DNA of 42,979 nt. It comes from an uncultured Alphaproteobacteria bacterium (GTDB lineage Bacteria > Pseudomonadota > Alphaproteobacteria > Micropepsales > Micropepsaceae). Both the position numbers and the translations under genes were made by a program. Shown here in pieces: positions 16,355-24,936 of the stretch (its first letter is position 1; the number at the start of each line of letters is the position of its first letter). Below the pieces are notes generated by a model. The model was not told the origin of the DNA. It saw only the letters and a program-made list of their open reading frames with translations, and made no database searches. Location of the stretch: NCBI GenBank assembly GCA_903897605.1, contig CAIUCH010000046.1, positions 1-42,979 of the forward strand. Direction: 5' to 3'.

Positions 16355-17776
16355 ATGAGCGAAACCGCTGAATCCCCGGCCGGGAAACTGGTCAATCTGC
16401 CGGAATATTCCGTCACCGAATTGTCCGCCGCCCTGAAGCGCACGGTCGAGGAGGGGTTTCCCTTCGTTCGTGTGCGCGGAGAGGTTTCGGGGCTGAAAGC
16501 GGCCGCGTCAGGACATATCTATTTCGATCTCAAGGACGACAAGGCGGTGTTGAACGCCATTGTCTGGAAACCCACCGCCCGGCTGCTCAAAGTCCGGCCG
16601 GAACCCGGTCTGGAAGTCATCTGCATGGGCCGGGTGACGACTTATCCGGGATCATCGCGCTACCAGCTGATCGTAGAGCAGGTGGAACTGGCAGGCCTGG
16701 GCGCGCTGATGGCGATGCTCGAGGAACGCAAGAAGCGTCTCGCTGCCGAAGGCCTGTTCGACGCCGGGCGCAAGAAAGCGCTTCCTTTCCTGCCGGATGT
16801 CATCGGCGTGATCACGTCTCCCACCGGCGCGGTGATCCGCGACATCATGCATCGGTTGAATGCGCGTTTTCCCCGGCGCGTGTTGCTTTGGCCGGTGGCG
16901 GTGCAAGGCGAAAAAGCCGCCGCGGAGATCGCCGCCGCCATCACGGGCTTCAATAGCTTGCCGCAAGGCTTCCCCCGGCCCGATCTGATCATCGTGGCGC
17001 GGGGCGGCGGATCTATCGAGGATCTGATGGCCTTTAATGAGGAAGCGGTGGTGCGTGCCGCCGCCGCCAGCCGGATCCCGCTGATCTCGGCGGTGGGACA
17101 CGAGACCGATACCACCTTGATCGACTTCGCCAGCGACATGCGCGCGCCCACACCCACCGCTGCCGCCGAACTGGCGGTACCGGTGTTGGCGGACCTGATC
17201 GCGGGGCTTGCCGATTTCGGCCGACGCGTCCGCAACAGTTTCGACAAAGGCATCTCGGATCGCAAACGACATCTGGCGCAATTGGCACGGGTATTGCCGA
17301 AGCCGGAGCAATTATTTGCCCATCCGCGCCAGCGGCTTGACCAGTCCGGCGAACGGCTCGGCCTGGGATTGTCGCGAAATTTGCAAATTCATCGCGCCCG
17401 GCTGGTCAAGGCGGGAGCGTTGCTGCGGCCCAGGCCGATCGAGACCCGCATCGCCCATGCCAGGGAGAAGCTGGTGGGACTGGATGCGCGGGCACTTCGC
17501 AGCGAGCGTATCCATCTGACGAAAGAGCGCGGGCGGCTGGAATCACTGTCGCGCGTCCTGAAGGGTGTATCCTATCTCGATGTATTGGAGCGCGGCTTTG
17601 CTCTGGTGCGCAATGGCGACGGCAAGATTCGACGCCGCGCCGCCGACATCAAGGCGGGCGAAGGCCTTCACCTTGTTTTTGCCGATGGCGAAAAGACTGT
17701 TCATGCCGAAGGTTCGGGGCCAGCCGGTACGTCCCGCGGCAAGAAATCCGGTACCGATCAAGGGTCTTTGTTTTAG
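16355..17776 (+). CDS. xseA: Exodeoxyribonuclease VII large subunit
   Basis: The large catalytic subunit of the single-strand-specific exonuclease VII is used in repair and recombination together with XseB. The 473 residues comprise an N-terminal OB fold (about 16-110), a catalytic core with DVIGVITSPTGAVIRDI (148-164), VARGGGSIEDL (214-224) and GHETD (249-253), then a coiled-coil arm and a C-terminal segment ending ADGEKTVHAEG. ATG 16355 is used. No xseB is present in the window. It heads a plus-strand set with DUF2093 and an M23 peptidase gene. Confidence 0.96.
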   Translation: MSETAESPAGKLVNLPEYSVTELSAALKRTVEEGFPFVRVRGEVSGLKAAASGHIYFDLKDDKAVLNAIVWKPTARLLKVRPEPGLEVICMGRVTTYPGSSRYQLIVEQVELAGLGALMAMLEERKKRLAAEGLFDAGRKKALPFLPDVIGVITSPTGAVIRDIMHRLNARFPRRVLLWPVAVQGEKAAAEIAAAITGFNSLPQGFPRPDLIIVARGGGSIEDLMAFNEEAVVRAAAASRIPLISAVGHETDTTLIDFASDMRAPTPTAAAELAVPVLADLIAGLADFGRRVRNSFDKGISDRKRHLAQLARVLPKPEQLFAHPRQRLDQSGERLGLGLSRNLQIHRARLVKAGALLRPRPIETRIAHAREKLVGLDARALRSERIHLTKERGRLESLSRVLKGVSYLDVLERGFALVRNGDGKIRRRAADIKAGEGLHLVFADGEKTVHAEGSGPAGTSRGKKSGTDQGSLF

Positions 17777-17817
17777 GATGAATTATATGTCCTACCGCTT
17801 CGCTATTTGAGGACGCT

Positions 17818-18033
17818 ATGAACCGCATGGACCGTGAAAAAGGCGAAGCGAGGTTGCGCTTCCTGGATGGCGATTTCGAAGTGATTCAGCCTGGCGCCTA
17901 TGTCGTCTGTGCCGTCACCGGCGTGCATATTCCGCTCGACGCCTTGCGTTACTGGAGCGTGGATTTGCAGGAAGCCTATGCCAGTCCCGCCATCGCCACC
18001 AAACGGATGCAGGAAAAGGGGTTCGCCCCTTGA
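17818..18033 (+). CDS. DUF2093 domain-containing protein
   Basis: The 71-residue soluble protein belongs to DUF2093, a family of unknown function found in alphaproteobacteria. Diagnostic segments are GEARLRFLDGDFEVIQPG, VCAVTGVHIPLDALRYWSVD and QEAYASP. A single Cys at residue 31 lies in the VCAVTG turn. The ATG has GAGGAC about five bases upstream. It sits after xseA and before an M23 peptidase, and overlaps that gene by TGATG. The order xseA–DUF2093 next to lipid A genes is one I recall as conserved. A 10-codon frame (17778-17810) fills the gap after xseA and ends in the ribosome-binding region. Confidence 0.9.
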   Translation: MNRMDREKGEARLRFLDGDFEVIQPGAYVVCAVTGVHIPLDALRYWSVDLQEAYASPAIATKRMQEKGFAP

Positions 18034-18869
18034 TGCGGCGGCGTGATTTCGTTGCCGCCGGGCTGGTCTGTGTGGCCGCGCCGGCCTTGGCCGCGGCGTC
18101 CGGCAAGAGCCGGCTGGTGATCAAGGGTGCGATGGAGCAGGGCAGCCTGGCATTGGGCTATGCCGAAGCCCGGGCGGCTGTGACGGTGGACGGCGAGAAG
18201 ATGCGGCTGTCGCCCGACGGCGTCTTTGCCTTCGGTTTTGCGTTTGACCAAGTCAAGCCAAGCCTTGTCGCAGTGACCTGGAGCGACGGCACCGTCGAAA
18301 CGCAGTCTTTCACGCCCACCGTGCGGCAATATGACATCCAGCGCGTCAATGGCCTGCCTCAAAATACCGTGACGCCGCCGCCCGAAGTGCTTGCCCGCAT
18401 CAAGCAGGAAGCGGCGGACATCTATCTCGCGCGCCAGCGCGATACTGCAGGCGATGATTTTCTGTCCGGCTTCGACTGGCCGGCGCCGGGAATTGAAAGT
18501 GGCGTGTTCGGCAGCCAACGCATCGACAATGGCGTGCCGATGACGCCGCATTTCGGTGTCGATATGGCGGCGCCGACCGGCACGCCCATTCATGCGCCCG
18601 CGCGCGGCATCGTCTCGCTTTCGGCGGACCATTATCTCAATGGCGGTTTCACCTTGATCGATCACGGCCAAGGCGTTTCCACTTCGTATCTTCATCAGTC
18701 CAAGCGGCTGGTAAAGGAAGGCGATGCGATAAAACGCGGCCAGCTGATCGGCCATGTCGGCCAGACCGGCCGCGCCACCGGTCCGCATCTGCATTGGGCG
18801 ATGAACTGGTTCGAGGTGAAACTCGATCCTTCCCGCTCGACACGCAAACCGAAACCGGAACTGCTCTAA
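18033..18869 (+). CDS. Exported M23-family peptidoglycan DD-metallopeptidase
   Basis: The 278-residue protein has an N-terminal signal (MRRRDFVAAGLVCVAAPALA) of possible Tat type, given the RRRDF motif, with cleavage near residue 22. The C-terminal LytM domain carries zinc ligands His173 and Asp177 (HFGVD) and His252/His254 (PHLHW), with His221 in TSYLHQS. The active-site residues are intact, so endopeptidase activity on peptidoglycan cross-links is expected. A beta-rich N-terminal domain (about 25-100) precedes it. ATG 18033 overlaps the DUF2093 stop. The stop overlaps the convergent acyltransferase gene by 4 bp. Confidence 0.9.
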   Translation: MRRRDFVAAGLVCVAAPALAAASGKSRLVIKGAMEQGSLALGYAEARAAVTVDGEKMRLSPDGVFAFGFAFDQVKPSLVAVTWSDGTVETQSFTPTVRQYDIQRVNGLPQNTVTPPPEVLARIKQEAADIYLARQRDTAGDDFLSGFDWPAPGIESGVFGSQRIDNGVPMTPHFGVDMAAPTGTPIHAPARGIVSLSADHYLNGGFTLIDHGQGVSTSYLHQSKRLVKEGDAIKRGQLIGHVGQTGRATGPHLHWAMNWFEVKLDPSRSTRKPKPELL

Positions 18870-19786
18870 AATCTTTTGCCTGTCGTCACGTCCCGTGCCG
18901 TCGGCCAGCGCCGGTGGATCCAAAGCCATTGGGAAGGGTCGGCGCGCACCATCTCTTCCAGCCTGAGATTGATCGCGGCGGTTAGCGCCCGCATATCGGT
19001 ATCCTCATCGCCCGTGGGTGTGAATTCCGGCGGCGGATAGATGGTTATCGTGAAGCGGGCGCCGCCCATTCTCTTGTTGGAAGCAAACACCACTGGCACT
19101 TTCAATTTCAAGGCCAGTGCCGCCGGCGCGTGCGTGGTCATGGCGTCACGGCCGAAGAAGGGCGCGGGAATGCCTTCATTGGTCTTTTGATCGGCCAGGA
19201 GCAGGATTGCCTTGCCGCCCCGCAGCAAAGTGAAGATGCGTTTGACGCCATGATGCTTGCTGATTTGCTCGGCATAGCCCTTGCGTGCCCGGGCACGGGA
19301 AATATAGCGGTCCACATAGGGATTGTTGGGCGGGCGATAGACGACGGCGCCGTCCAATCCATAGCGCGATGCCGCGATCGGCAAGATTTCCCAATTGGCG
19401 AAATGACCGGAAAGGAGCAGAGCACCCCGACCGCGCACTTTCTCAATTTCCGCGGTGTTCTCAACCCGGATGCGTGGATCGGGTCCGTGAAGATCGAATT
19501 TGTCGAGATGGGCATATTCCGCCACGGTGCGGCCGAGATTGTCCCACATGACGCGAATGATGGCCTCCCGTTCGGCGTGCGATTTTTCCGGAAAGGCCAT
19601 GGCGAGATTGTCGCGCGCCCGCTGGGTAACCCGGGTGCGGGCAAAAAATTCTCGGCCGATAAAGCCGCCCACCGCCGAGGCCGCGTCCAGGCCGATCAGG
19701 CGGAAAAAGCCCATGAAGGCGAGAAATAGCGCGGCCTCCACGCCATAGCGCAATTTCTGCAGCGGGGAGAGGGCGGGCGCGGACAT
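18866..19786 (-). CDS. Lipid A biosynthesis acyltransferase (LpxL/HtrB family)
   Basis: The 306-residue inner-membrane acyltransferase has an N-terminal hydrophobic anchor and the H-x4-E catalytic motif at His128 to Glu133 (GHFANWE). These enzymes move an acyl group from acyl-ACP to Kdo2-lipid IVA. The RARARKGYAEQISKHHGVKRI and DPSQWLWIHRRWP segments are family hallmarks. The start ATG 19786 has GAGG six bases upstream; ATG 19792 is two codons earlier but would abut the ribosome site. It is the last gene of the lipid A set, 35 bp after the lpxK stop. The acyl length preference is unknown. Confidence 0.92.
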   Translation of the reverse strand: MSAPALSPLQKLRYGVEAALFLAFMGFFRLIGLDAASAVGGFIGREFFARTRVTQRARDNLAMAFPEKSHAEREAIIRVMWDNLGRTVAEYAHLDKFDLHGPDPRIRVENTAEIEKVRGRGALLLSGHFANWEILPIAASRYGLDGAVVYRPPNNPYVDRYISRARARKGYAEQISKHHGVKRIFTLLRGGKAILLLADQKTNEGIPAPFFGRDAMTTHAPAALALKLKVPVVFASNKRMGGARFTITIYPPPEFTPTGDEDTDMRALTAAINLRLEEMVRADPSQWLWIHRRWPTARDVTTGKRF

Positions 19787-19821
19787 CGTCATCCTCGCGC
19801 TAAACCCCGCATTTCGAACTG

Positions 19822-20763
19822 TCAAGCAATCCGGTCCAACAGACGGTCAAGCGCCGCCTCGTCGTCAAACACCGTGCGCACGGCCAGGACCGTGATCTCG
19901 GCCCGGCTCTTTTCGCTCAGGCGGACCAAATCCTTTTCGGTCGTGGCCAGACGTGCGCCGGCGGCCCGGGCTTTCAGCGCCGCAATCTCGCTTTCCCGAT
20001 AGGGGTGGTGATCGGCAAAAAAATGAGTACCGACGATGTTGGCGCCTGCTGCTTTCAAGGACGCCACGAATTTTTCGGGCCGGCCGATTCCGGCAAAGGC
20101 AAACACCGCCTGGCCCTGGAATTCATGGCTTTGCGCGACCAGCCTGGCCCGCAGGACCGGACCCTTGTAGCCGCATAGATCGGGATGGCCTTCGCCCATG
20201 ATGACGACCGCGTTCGCACGCGCCAGCCCCTGCGCCACGCCTTCGCGCAGCGGTCCCGCGGGGATCATCAAGCCGTTGCCGAAGCCGCTCTCGCCATCCA
20301 CCACGACGATGGACAGGTCCTTGGCCAGGGAGAAATTCTGATATCCGTCATCCATCACGATGACGTCGGCGCCCTGTGCGGCGGCATCGGCCGCGCCTTC
20401 GGCGCGGTCGCGCGCCACGATGGTGGGAGCGGCCCTGGCCAGCAGCAGGGCTTCGTCGCCGATCTGTTTGGCATCATGTCGGGCCGTTACCCGCAGCGGT
20501 CCGCGCTCACTGCCGCCATAACCGCGGGTGAGAAAGAAGGGCTTGCGTCCGCGCGCCAGCAGCCGCTCGCTGACGGCGAGCGCGACCGGCGTCTTGCCGC
20601 TGCCGCCCGCTGTGAGATTGCCGATGCAAACAACACGCGCCGTGGCGCGGATGGGCCGGGCATGGCGCGCTTTCCATGCCACGCTGGCGCCGTAGAGCAT
20701 CCCCAGCGGCGCCAGCATCAGGGCGGCCAATCCGCGTTCTCTCCAGAATTCAGGCGCGCGCAT
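19822..20763 (-). CDS. lpxK: Tetraacyldisaccharide 4'-kinase
   Basis: LpxK phosphorylates the 4' position of the tetraacyl-disaccharide 1-phosphate to give lipid IVA. The 313 residues include an N-terminal membrane anchor, the P-loop GNLTAGGSGKTP (48-59), the GYGGSERG loop, the DDGYQNFSL motif in the middle with the catalytic Asp pair, and a C-terminal ATTEKDLVRL. It overlaps waaA by 14 bp and is followed by the acyltransferase, so the three are coupled. The assignment is secure. Confidence 0.96.
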   Translation of the reverse strand: MRAPEFWRERGLAALMLAPLGMLYGASVAWKARHARPIRATARVVCIGNLTAGGSGKTPVALAVSERLLARGRKPFFLTRGYGGSERGPLRVTARHDAKQIGDEALLLARAAPTIVARDRAEGAADAAAQGADVIVMDDGYQNFSLAKDLSIVVVDGESGFGNGLMIPAGPLREGVAQGLARANAVVIMGEGHPDLCGYKGPVLRARLVAQSHEFQGQAVFAFAGIGRPEKFVASLKAAGANIVGTHFFADHHPYRESEIAALKARAAGARLATTEKDLVRLSEKSRAEITVLAVRTVFDDEAALDRLLDRIA

Positions 20764-22027
20764 CTTGGCCTACAAGGCTTTTCAGCGCGGCGATGGTCTT
20801 CGTCACGGCGCCCGAAAGACTTGCCGCTCCCCGTGATGCGGCCTGCCCGGCCGCCTGTGCGATGGCCGGATTGGACAACAGGCGCTCCGCCTCGCGCGCG
20901 ATGTCGCCGGACGCATGAACATCACCAAAGCCCTGTGCCTTCAACACCGCTTCAAAAGCGCCAGCCGAGTTGGCCCGCGACGGTCCCGCCAGAATGGCGC
21001 AGCCCAGCACCGCCGGCTCCAACGGATTGTGGCCTTGCATCGCCACCAAGGTGCCTCCGAGAAAGCAAAAGGATGGCAGGCGATAAAATAGGCCCAATTC
21101 ATTCATGGTGTCGGCGATATAGATCGCGGTATCCGGTGTAATCGGCGCGCCGGTGGAGCGGCGCGCACAGCTGCGGCTGCCGCACAGCATGACGATATCG
21201 GCGCCCCGTTCGACATGGCGCGGCACGATGATGGTGAGAAGATCGGGAAACCGCGCACGCAAAATGTCATGCGCCGGAAGGATTGTCTCGTCCTCGCCGG
21301 GATGGGTCTGAGCCGCCAGCAATAGCGGCCGGCTCCCGATCGCATCTTTCATGGCGGTCAGTGCCGCCTGGTCGCAAGTCAGTGGCGGCGCATCCGCTTT
21401 CAGACTGCCCGCCACGGAAACATTGCGGGCGCCCAGGACGCGAAAGCGCGCGGCAAAATCCTCGTCCTGCGCCAGGATGACGTCGAAAACGCCCAGAAGC
21501 GTCCGCGCCATCCCTGGCGCGCGCTTCCAGCCGGCGGCGGAGCGCTCGGAAATGCGGGCGTTGATCAGCGCCAGCTTCACGCCGCGGCGCTGGGCTTCCA
21601 GAAGCAGATTGGGCCAAAGGTCGGATTCCACGAACAGGCCGGCATCGGGCCGCCAATGATCCAGGAAACGGGCCGCCGCGCGCGGCGTGTCCAGCGGGAC
21701 ATATTGATGGATGGCGCCCTCCGGCAGCCGGGCCTGCATCATGCCGGCGCTGGTCACGGTGCCGCTGGTGACCAGTACCCGAATATCCTCGGCGATCAGT
21801 TTTTCGATCAGCGGCAGCGCCGCCACGCTTTCTCCCACGCTGGCGCCGTGAACCCAGACCAGCCTTCCGTCGGGACGCGGGACATTGGTCATCCCCAGCC
21901 GCTCGCCCATGCGGCTGCGATCTTCCTTGCCGCGCGCGGCCCGTTCGCGCAGCAACAGGGGCGCCAGGGGCGTCATCGCAATGCCCAACCATCGCCAGGC
22001 ATGAATGCCTAGAGGCAACCGCGCCAT
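20750..22027 (-). CDS. waaA: 3-deoxy-D-manno-octulosonic acid (Kdo) transferase
   Basis: WaaA (KdtA) adds Kdo from CMP-Kdo to lipid IVA. The 425-residue GT-B glycosyltransferase (GT30) has the N-terminal membrane segment, SRMGERLG with the catalytic Glu region, HGASVGESVAALPL, LTSGTVTSAGM-like residues, VESDLWPNLLLEAQRRGVKLALINARIS, and in the C-terminal half HNPLEPAVLGCAILAGP. It overlaps the ABC transporter gene by one base upstream and lpxK by 14 bp downstream. Whether it is mono- or bifunctional cannot be decided. Confidence 0.96.
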   Translation of the reverse strand: MARLPLGIHAWRWLGIAMTPLAPLLLRERAARGKEDRSRMGERLGMTNVPRPDGRLVWVHGASVGESVAALPLIEKLIAEDIRVLVTSGTVTSAGMMQARLPEGAIHQYVPLDTPRAAARFLDHWRPDAGLFVESDLWPNLLLEAQRRGVKLALINARISERSAAGWKRAPGMARTLLGVFDVILAQDEDFAARFRVLGARNVSVAGSLKADAPPLTCDQAALTAMKDAIGSRPLLLAAQTHPGEDETILPAHDILRARFPDLLTIIVPRHVERGADIVMLCGSRSCARRSTGAPITPDTAIYIADTMNELGLFYRLPSFCFLGGTLVAMQGHNPLEPAVLGCAILAGPSRANSAGAFEAVLKAQGFGDVHASGDIAREAERLLSNPAIAQAAGQAASRGAASLSGAVTKTIAALKSLVGQDARA

Positions 22028-23805
22028 CAGTTCGGGCCTTCCGCGTCGTCGAGATTGTGGCGATAGAGCTGGGCATAGAGCCCGCCCATCGCCAGCAGCG
22101 CGTCATGCTTGCCGGATTCCACTACCCGGCCCTTGTCCAGCACGAAGATCTGGTCAGCATCGCGGACCGTGGAAAGCCGGTGCGCGATGACGATGGTGGT
22201 GCGCCCCGCGGTCAGCCGCGCCAAGGCATCCTGCACCTGGCGTTCGCTTTCGGCGTCGAGCGCCGAGGTTGCTTCGTCCAGCAGCAGGATCGGAGCATTG
22301 CGCAACATGGCGCGGGCAATGGCAATCCGCTGGCGCTGGCCGCCGGAAAGCTTGAGGCCGCCTTCACCCACACGGGTCTGATAGCCTTGCGGCATCTCGC
22401 GAATGAAATCATGGGCGGCGGCATCCCTGGCCGCCTGTTCGATCTCAGCTTCGCTGGCCCCCGGTCGGCCCAGCGCGATATTGTCGGCCACGCTTTCGTC
22501 GAACAGGGTGGCTTCCTGGGTGACGACGCCGATGGCGGCGCGCAGAGACTCCAACGTCACGCCATCAATATCCTGGCTATCAATGGTGATGCGGCCATTG
22601 CTGTGTTCATAAAAGCGGAGCAGCAAATTGAAAATGGTGGTCTTGCCGGCGCCGGAAGGCCCCACCAGGGCGACTTTGCTGCCGGCGGGAATATCGAGCG
22701 TCACTCCGTCCAGAATTTCCGCGCTATCGTCATAGCCGAAGCGCACACCCCGGAAGGTGACCGCGCCGCCGTTGCGCGGCACCCGAAGCGCGACCGCATC
22801 GGGCGCGTTGACGATGCGCGGCCGCGCGTCGATGGCCGCGAACATGCGGTGGGCCGCGGCGATCCCGGCCGACGCGGTGGGCCAGAGCTGGCTGAGATTG
22901 CGCACCGGCTGCTGCGCCAAGAGCAAGGCGGTGATGAAGCCGACAAAGGTGGGAAGCGTCAGTTGACCGTGCAAGGTCTGCCAGCCGGCGAAGAGCAGCA
23001 CCAGGGCTATCACCAATCCGGCGAAAATGTCGGTCATGGGCGCGGCCGCGGCGCGCAGGCGGACGGCCTTCAGAAGCGTACCCAGTCTTGCCGCCAGCCT
23101 GGCGTCGACGCGTTCGACACTATGCGCTTCCAAACCATAGGCCTTGATGATGCGCCGTCCGTCCATCGCTTCCGACAATGCGATCGACAGATCGCCGGTC
23201 TCGGTCATGCCGCGGGTGGCGGCGCGGCGCATCGAGCCGCCCAGCCGTTCCATCGCCCAGGCGACTGCCGGCAGGGCCAGCATGGAAAGAAGACCCAGCT
23301 GCCAGTCGCTCGCCAGCACGATGCCGATATAGACGACCAGCTGCACCAGCTCAAGAAAGATCGCCGCGACGCCCTGGGTCAAGGCATCGCGCATCAAGGT
23401 GGCGTCGTAGAGAAAATTGGAAACGAATTGGCCGGAATGCACGGCATTGAGGTCAGCCAGGTCGCGGCGGATCAGGCGGCCGAACATATCAGCTTGCGCC
23501 TTCGCCACCGCTTTCTCACCCAGGGAGTCGATCAGCATGCGGCCGAAGAACAGGCCGGTGGCGCGCAAGGCCATGATCCCGAACGCCATCAGCGACAGGG
23601 TCAGCAGCAATTCCGACTTGTGGCGCACGAAAATCTGATCGGTGACGCTGCGGACCAGCCAGGGAATTCCACCGCCCATCGCGGACGCGAACAGCATGCA
23701 GGCGACCGCCAGCACCAAAAGGCCCCATTGGTCGCCCACATAATCGGCGACCAGGCGGCGGATAGCTGCGCCGGTGCCAGCTTGCGTCGGGGCAGGAATG
23801 GTCAT
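22027..23805 (-). CDS. msbA: MsbA-like lipid-exporter ABC transporter (fused TMD-NBD)
   Basis: The 592-residue half-transporter has six membrane helices in the first ~320 residues and one nucleotide-binding domain. Walker A is GPSGAGKTT (382-390), the signature is LSGGQ (486-490), Walker B is ILLLDEATS (506-514), and the H-loop is in IAHRLS. The position directly before waaA–lpxK suggests export of lipid A-core, as for MsbA, though close relatives move other lipids or drugs. AAGGGT lies upstream of ATG 23805. The 70-bp leader holds inverted repeats (23810-23867). Confidence 0.9.
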   Translation of the reverse strand: MTIPAPTQAGTGAAIRRLVADYVGDQWGLLVLAVACMLFASAMGGGIPWLVRSVTDQIFVRHKSELLLTLSLMAFGIMALRATGLFFGRMLIDSLGEKAVAKAQADMFGRLIRRDLADLNAVHSGQFVSNFLYDATLMRDALTQGVAAIFLELVQLVVYIGIVLASDWQLGLLSMLALPAVAWAMERLGGSMRRAATRGMTETGDLSIALSEAMDGRRIIKAYGLEAHSVERVDARLAARLGTLLKAVRLRAAAAPMTDIFAGLVIALVLLFAGWQTLHGQLTLPTFVGFITALLLAQQPVRNLSQLWPTASAGIAAAHRMFAAIDARPRIVNAPDAVALRVPRNGGAVTFRGVRFGYDDSAEILDGVTLDIPAGSKVALVGPSGAGKTTIFNLLLRFYEHSNGRITIDSQDIDGVTLESLRAAIGVVTQEATLFDESVADNIALGRPGASEAEIEQAARDAAAHDFIREMPQGYQTRVGEGGLKLSGGQRQRIAIARAMLRNAPILLLDEATSALDAESERQVQDALARLTAGRTTIVIAHRLSTVRDADQIFVLDKGRVVESGKHDALLAMGGLYAQLYRHNLDDAEGPN

Positions 23806-23809
23806 CCGT

Positions 23810-23867
23810 GACCCTTTAGCATGGGTTCCGTAGCCCCCGCGAGGGTCAAGAACGCTTGATCCATCAA
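23810..23867. promoter_or_regulatory. Inverted repeats in the leader between DUF4170 gene and msbA
   Basis: GACCCT (23810-23815) pairs with AGGGTC (23842-23847) around a smaller GGG/CCC stem. A separate TTGAT (23856-23860) and ATCAA (23863-23867) form a 12-base dyad with a 2-base centre. The first stem would sequester part of the msbA ribosome-binding region. A regulatory role is inference; the stems are short. Confidence 0.25.
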
Positions 23868-23875
23868 AGGCTTAT

Positions 23876-24112
23876 TTAATCTTCGTCGTCCGGCTCCATC
23901 AGCCGGTGAATATGGACCACGAAATAGCGCATCTGTGCCTGGTCGACGGTGCCCTGCGCCTTTGCGGCCCAGGCGCGGCGGGCCTCAGCGAAATTGGGAT
24001 ACATGCCGACAATGTCGAGCTTGGATAGATCCTTGAACTCGATGCTGTCGGTGGCTTTCAACTCGCCGCCGAATACCAGATGGAGCAACTGCTGGGGAGA
24101 CGATTCGGTCAT
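23876..24112 (-). CDS. DUF4170 domain-containing protein
   Basis: The 78-residue soluble protein belongs to DUF4170, unknown in function and mainly alphaproteobacterial as I recall. Recognisable segments are LHLVFGGEL, DLSKLDIVGMYPNFAEARRAWAAKAQ and MRYFVVHIHRLMEPD. There is no signal or membrane segment and there are no cysteines. It lies 29 bp after the cysQ-like gene and 70 bp before msbA, within the lipid A run. The persistent position suggests a link to envelope biogenesis or to the neighbouring phosphatase, but the sequence gives no mechanism. Confidence 0.88.
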   Translation of the reverse strand: MTESSPQQLLHLVFGGELKATDSIEFKDLSKLDIVGMYPNFAEARRAWAAKAQGTVDQAQMRYFVVHIHRLMEPDDED

Positions 24113-24141
24113 GGGCGATTCCGCTTGGATACTGGCGTTCC

Positions 24142-24936
24142 TTACGGGGAATCGGCCCGGGGTTTAAGCGAATTCTTCGCCGCCAGTTCGGCCAGCAGCG
24201 GTGCGATTAGCGCCCGGCCCGCCGCGATCGTTGCGCCCTGGAGGGCATCAGGCCGGTTATAGCTCAAGGGCAGACCGTCAGCCCCCACCAGCCGCCCGCC
24301 AGCCTCGGTCAGGATGATATCGGCCGCGGCCAGATCCCAATCGCGCTTGGCCGTCAGGCTGATCATGGCGTCGAACCGGGCCTGGGCAACTGTCGCAACG
24401 CGATAGGCGATGGAGCTGAAACTTTCGACATGCATGGGAGGCCAGCTGGTGAAAAGCTTCCTGTCGCCCAGAAGGCGGCAGCCGGCGATCTCGGCGCGGT
24501 TGCCGGCACGAATGGGTTCGCCGTTGAGAAATGCGCCTCCGGCGAGGCGGGCGGAAAAAAACTCATTCGCCGCCGGATTGAACACCACACCGGCAATGGG
24601 CCGCGCCCCCTCGACCACGGCGGCGCAGATGGTGAAATGCGGGCGTCCTTTCATGAAGGCAACGGTGCCGTCGATCGGATCGACAATGAAGAGGCGGCTT
24701 GTATTCAATCGCGCCGGATCATCAAGGCTTTCCTCGGACAGCCAGCCATAGTGCGGACGGGCATGGCGCAATTCGGTTTTCAGGAAAGCATCGATCGCCA
24801 AATCCGCTTCGGTGACCGGACTGCCGCCCGCCTTGTTCCATTGCCGGTAGCTGCCGCCGAAATATTTGAGCGCGATACCACCGGCCGCGCGCACGGCGGA
24901 CTGCAGAATTTCCAGATCGCCGCTAGGATCCTGCAA
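24142..24936 (-). CDS. Inositol monophosphatase-family phosphatase (CysQ-like)
   Basis: The 264-residue Mg2+/Li+-sensitive phosphatase has the metal-binding motifs GGSPVTEADLAID, LSEES, VDPIDGTVAFMKG and WDLAAADIILTEAGG. The family covers inositol-1-phosphatase and 3'(2'),5'-bisphosphate nucleotidase (CysQ); the LSEES and position next to DUF4170 favour CysQ-like use, recycling PAP, but this is not proven. The likely start is TTG 24936 with GAAGG upstream, overlapping the pmbA 3' end by 14 bp. No ATG is available near the expected N-terminus. Confidence 0.88.
   Translation of the reverse strand: MQDPSGDLEILQSAVRAAGGIALKYFGGSYRQWNKAGGSPVTEADLAIDAFLKTELRHARPHYGWLSEESLDDPARLNTSRLFIVDPIDGTVAFMKGRPHFTICAAVVEGARPIAGVVFNPAANEFFSARLAGGAFLNGEPIRAGNRAEIAGCRLLGDRKLFTSWPPMHVESFSSIAYRVATVAQARFDAMISLTAKRDWDLAAADIILTEAGGRLVGADGLPLSYNRPDALQGATIAAGRALIAPLLAELAAKNSLKPRADSP

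Noticed and set aside
22057..23811. Plus-strand open frame of 584 codons opposite the ABC transporter gene
   Set aside because: It is exactly antisense to a complete transporter with intact Walker and signature motifs, is rich in His, Gln, Arg and Gly as expected from GC-rich mirror frames, and shows no domain.
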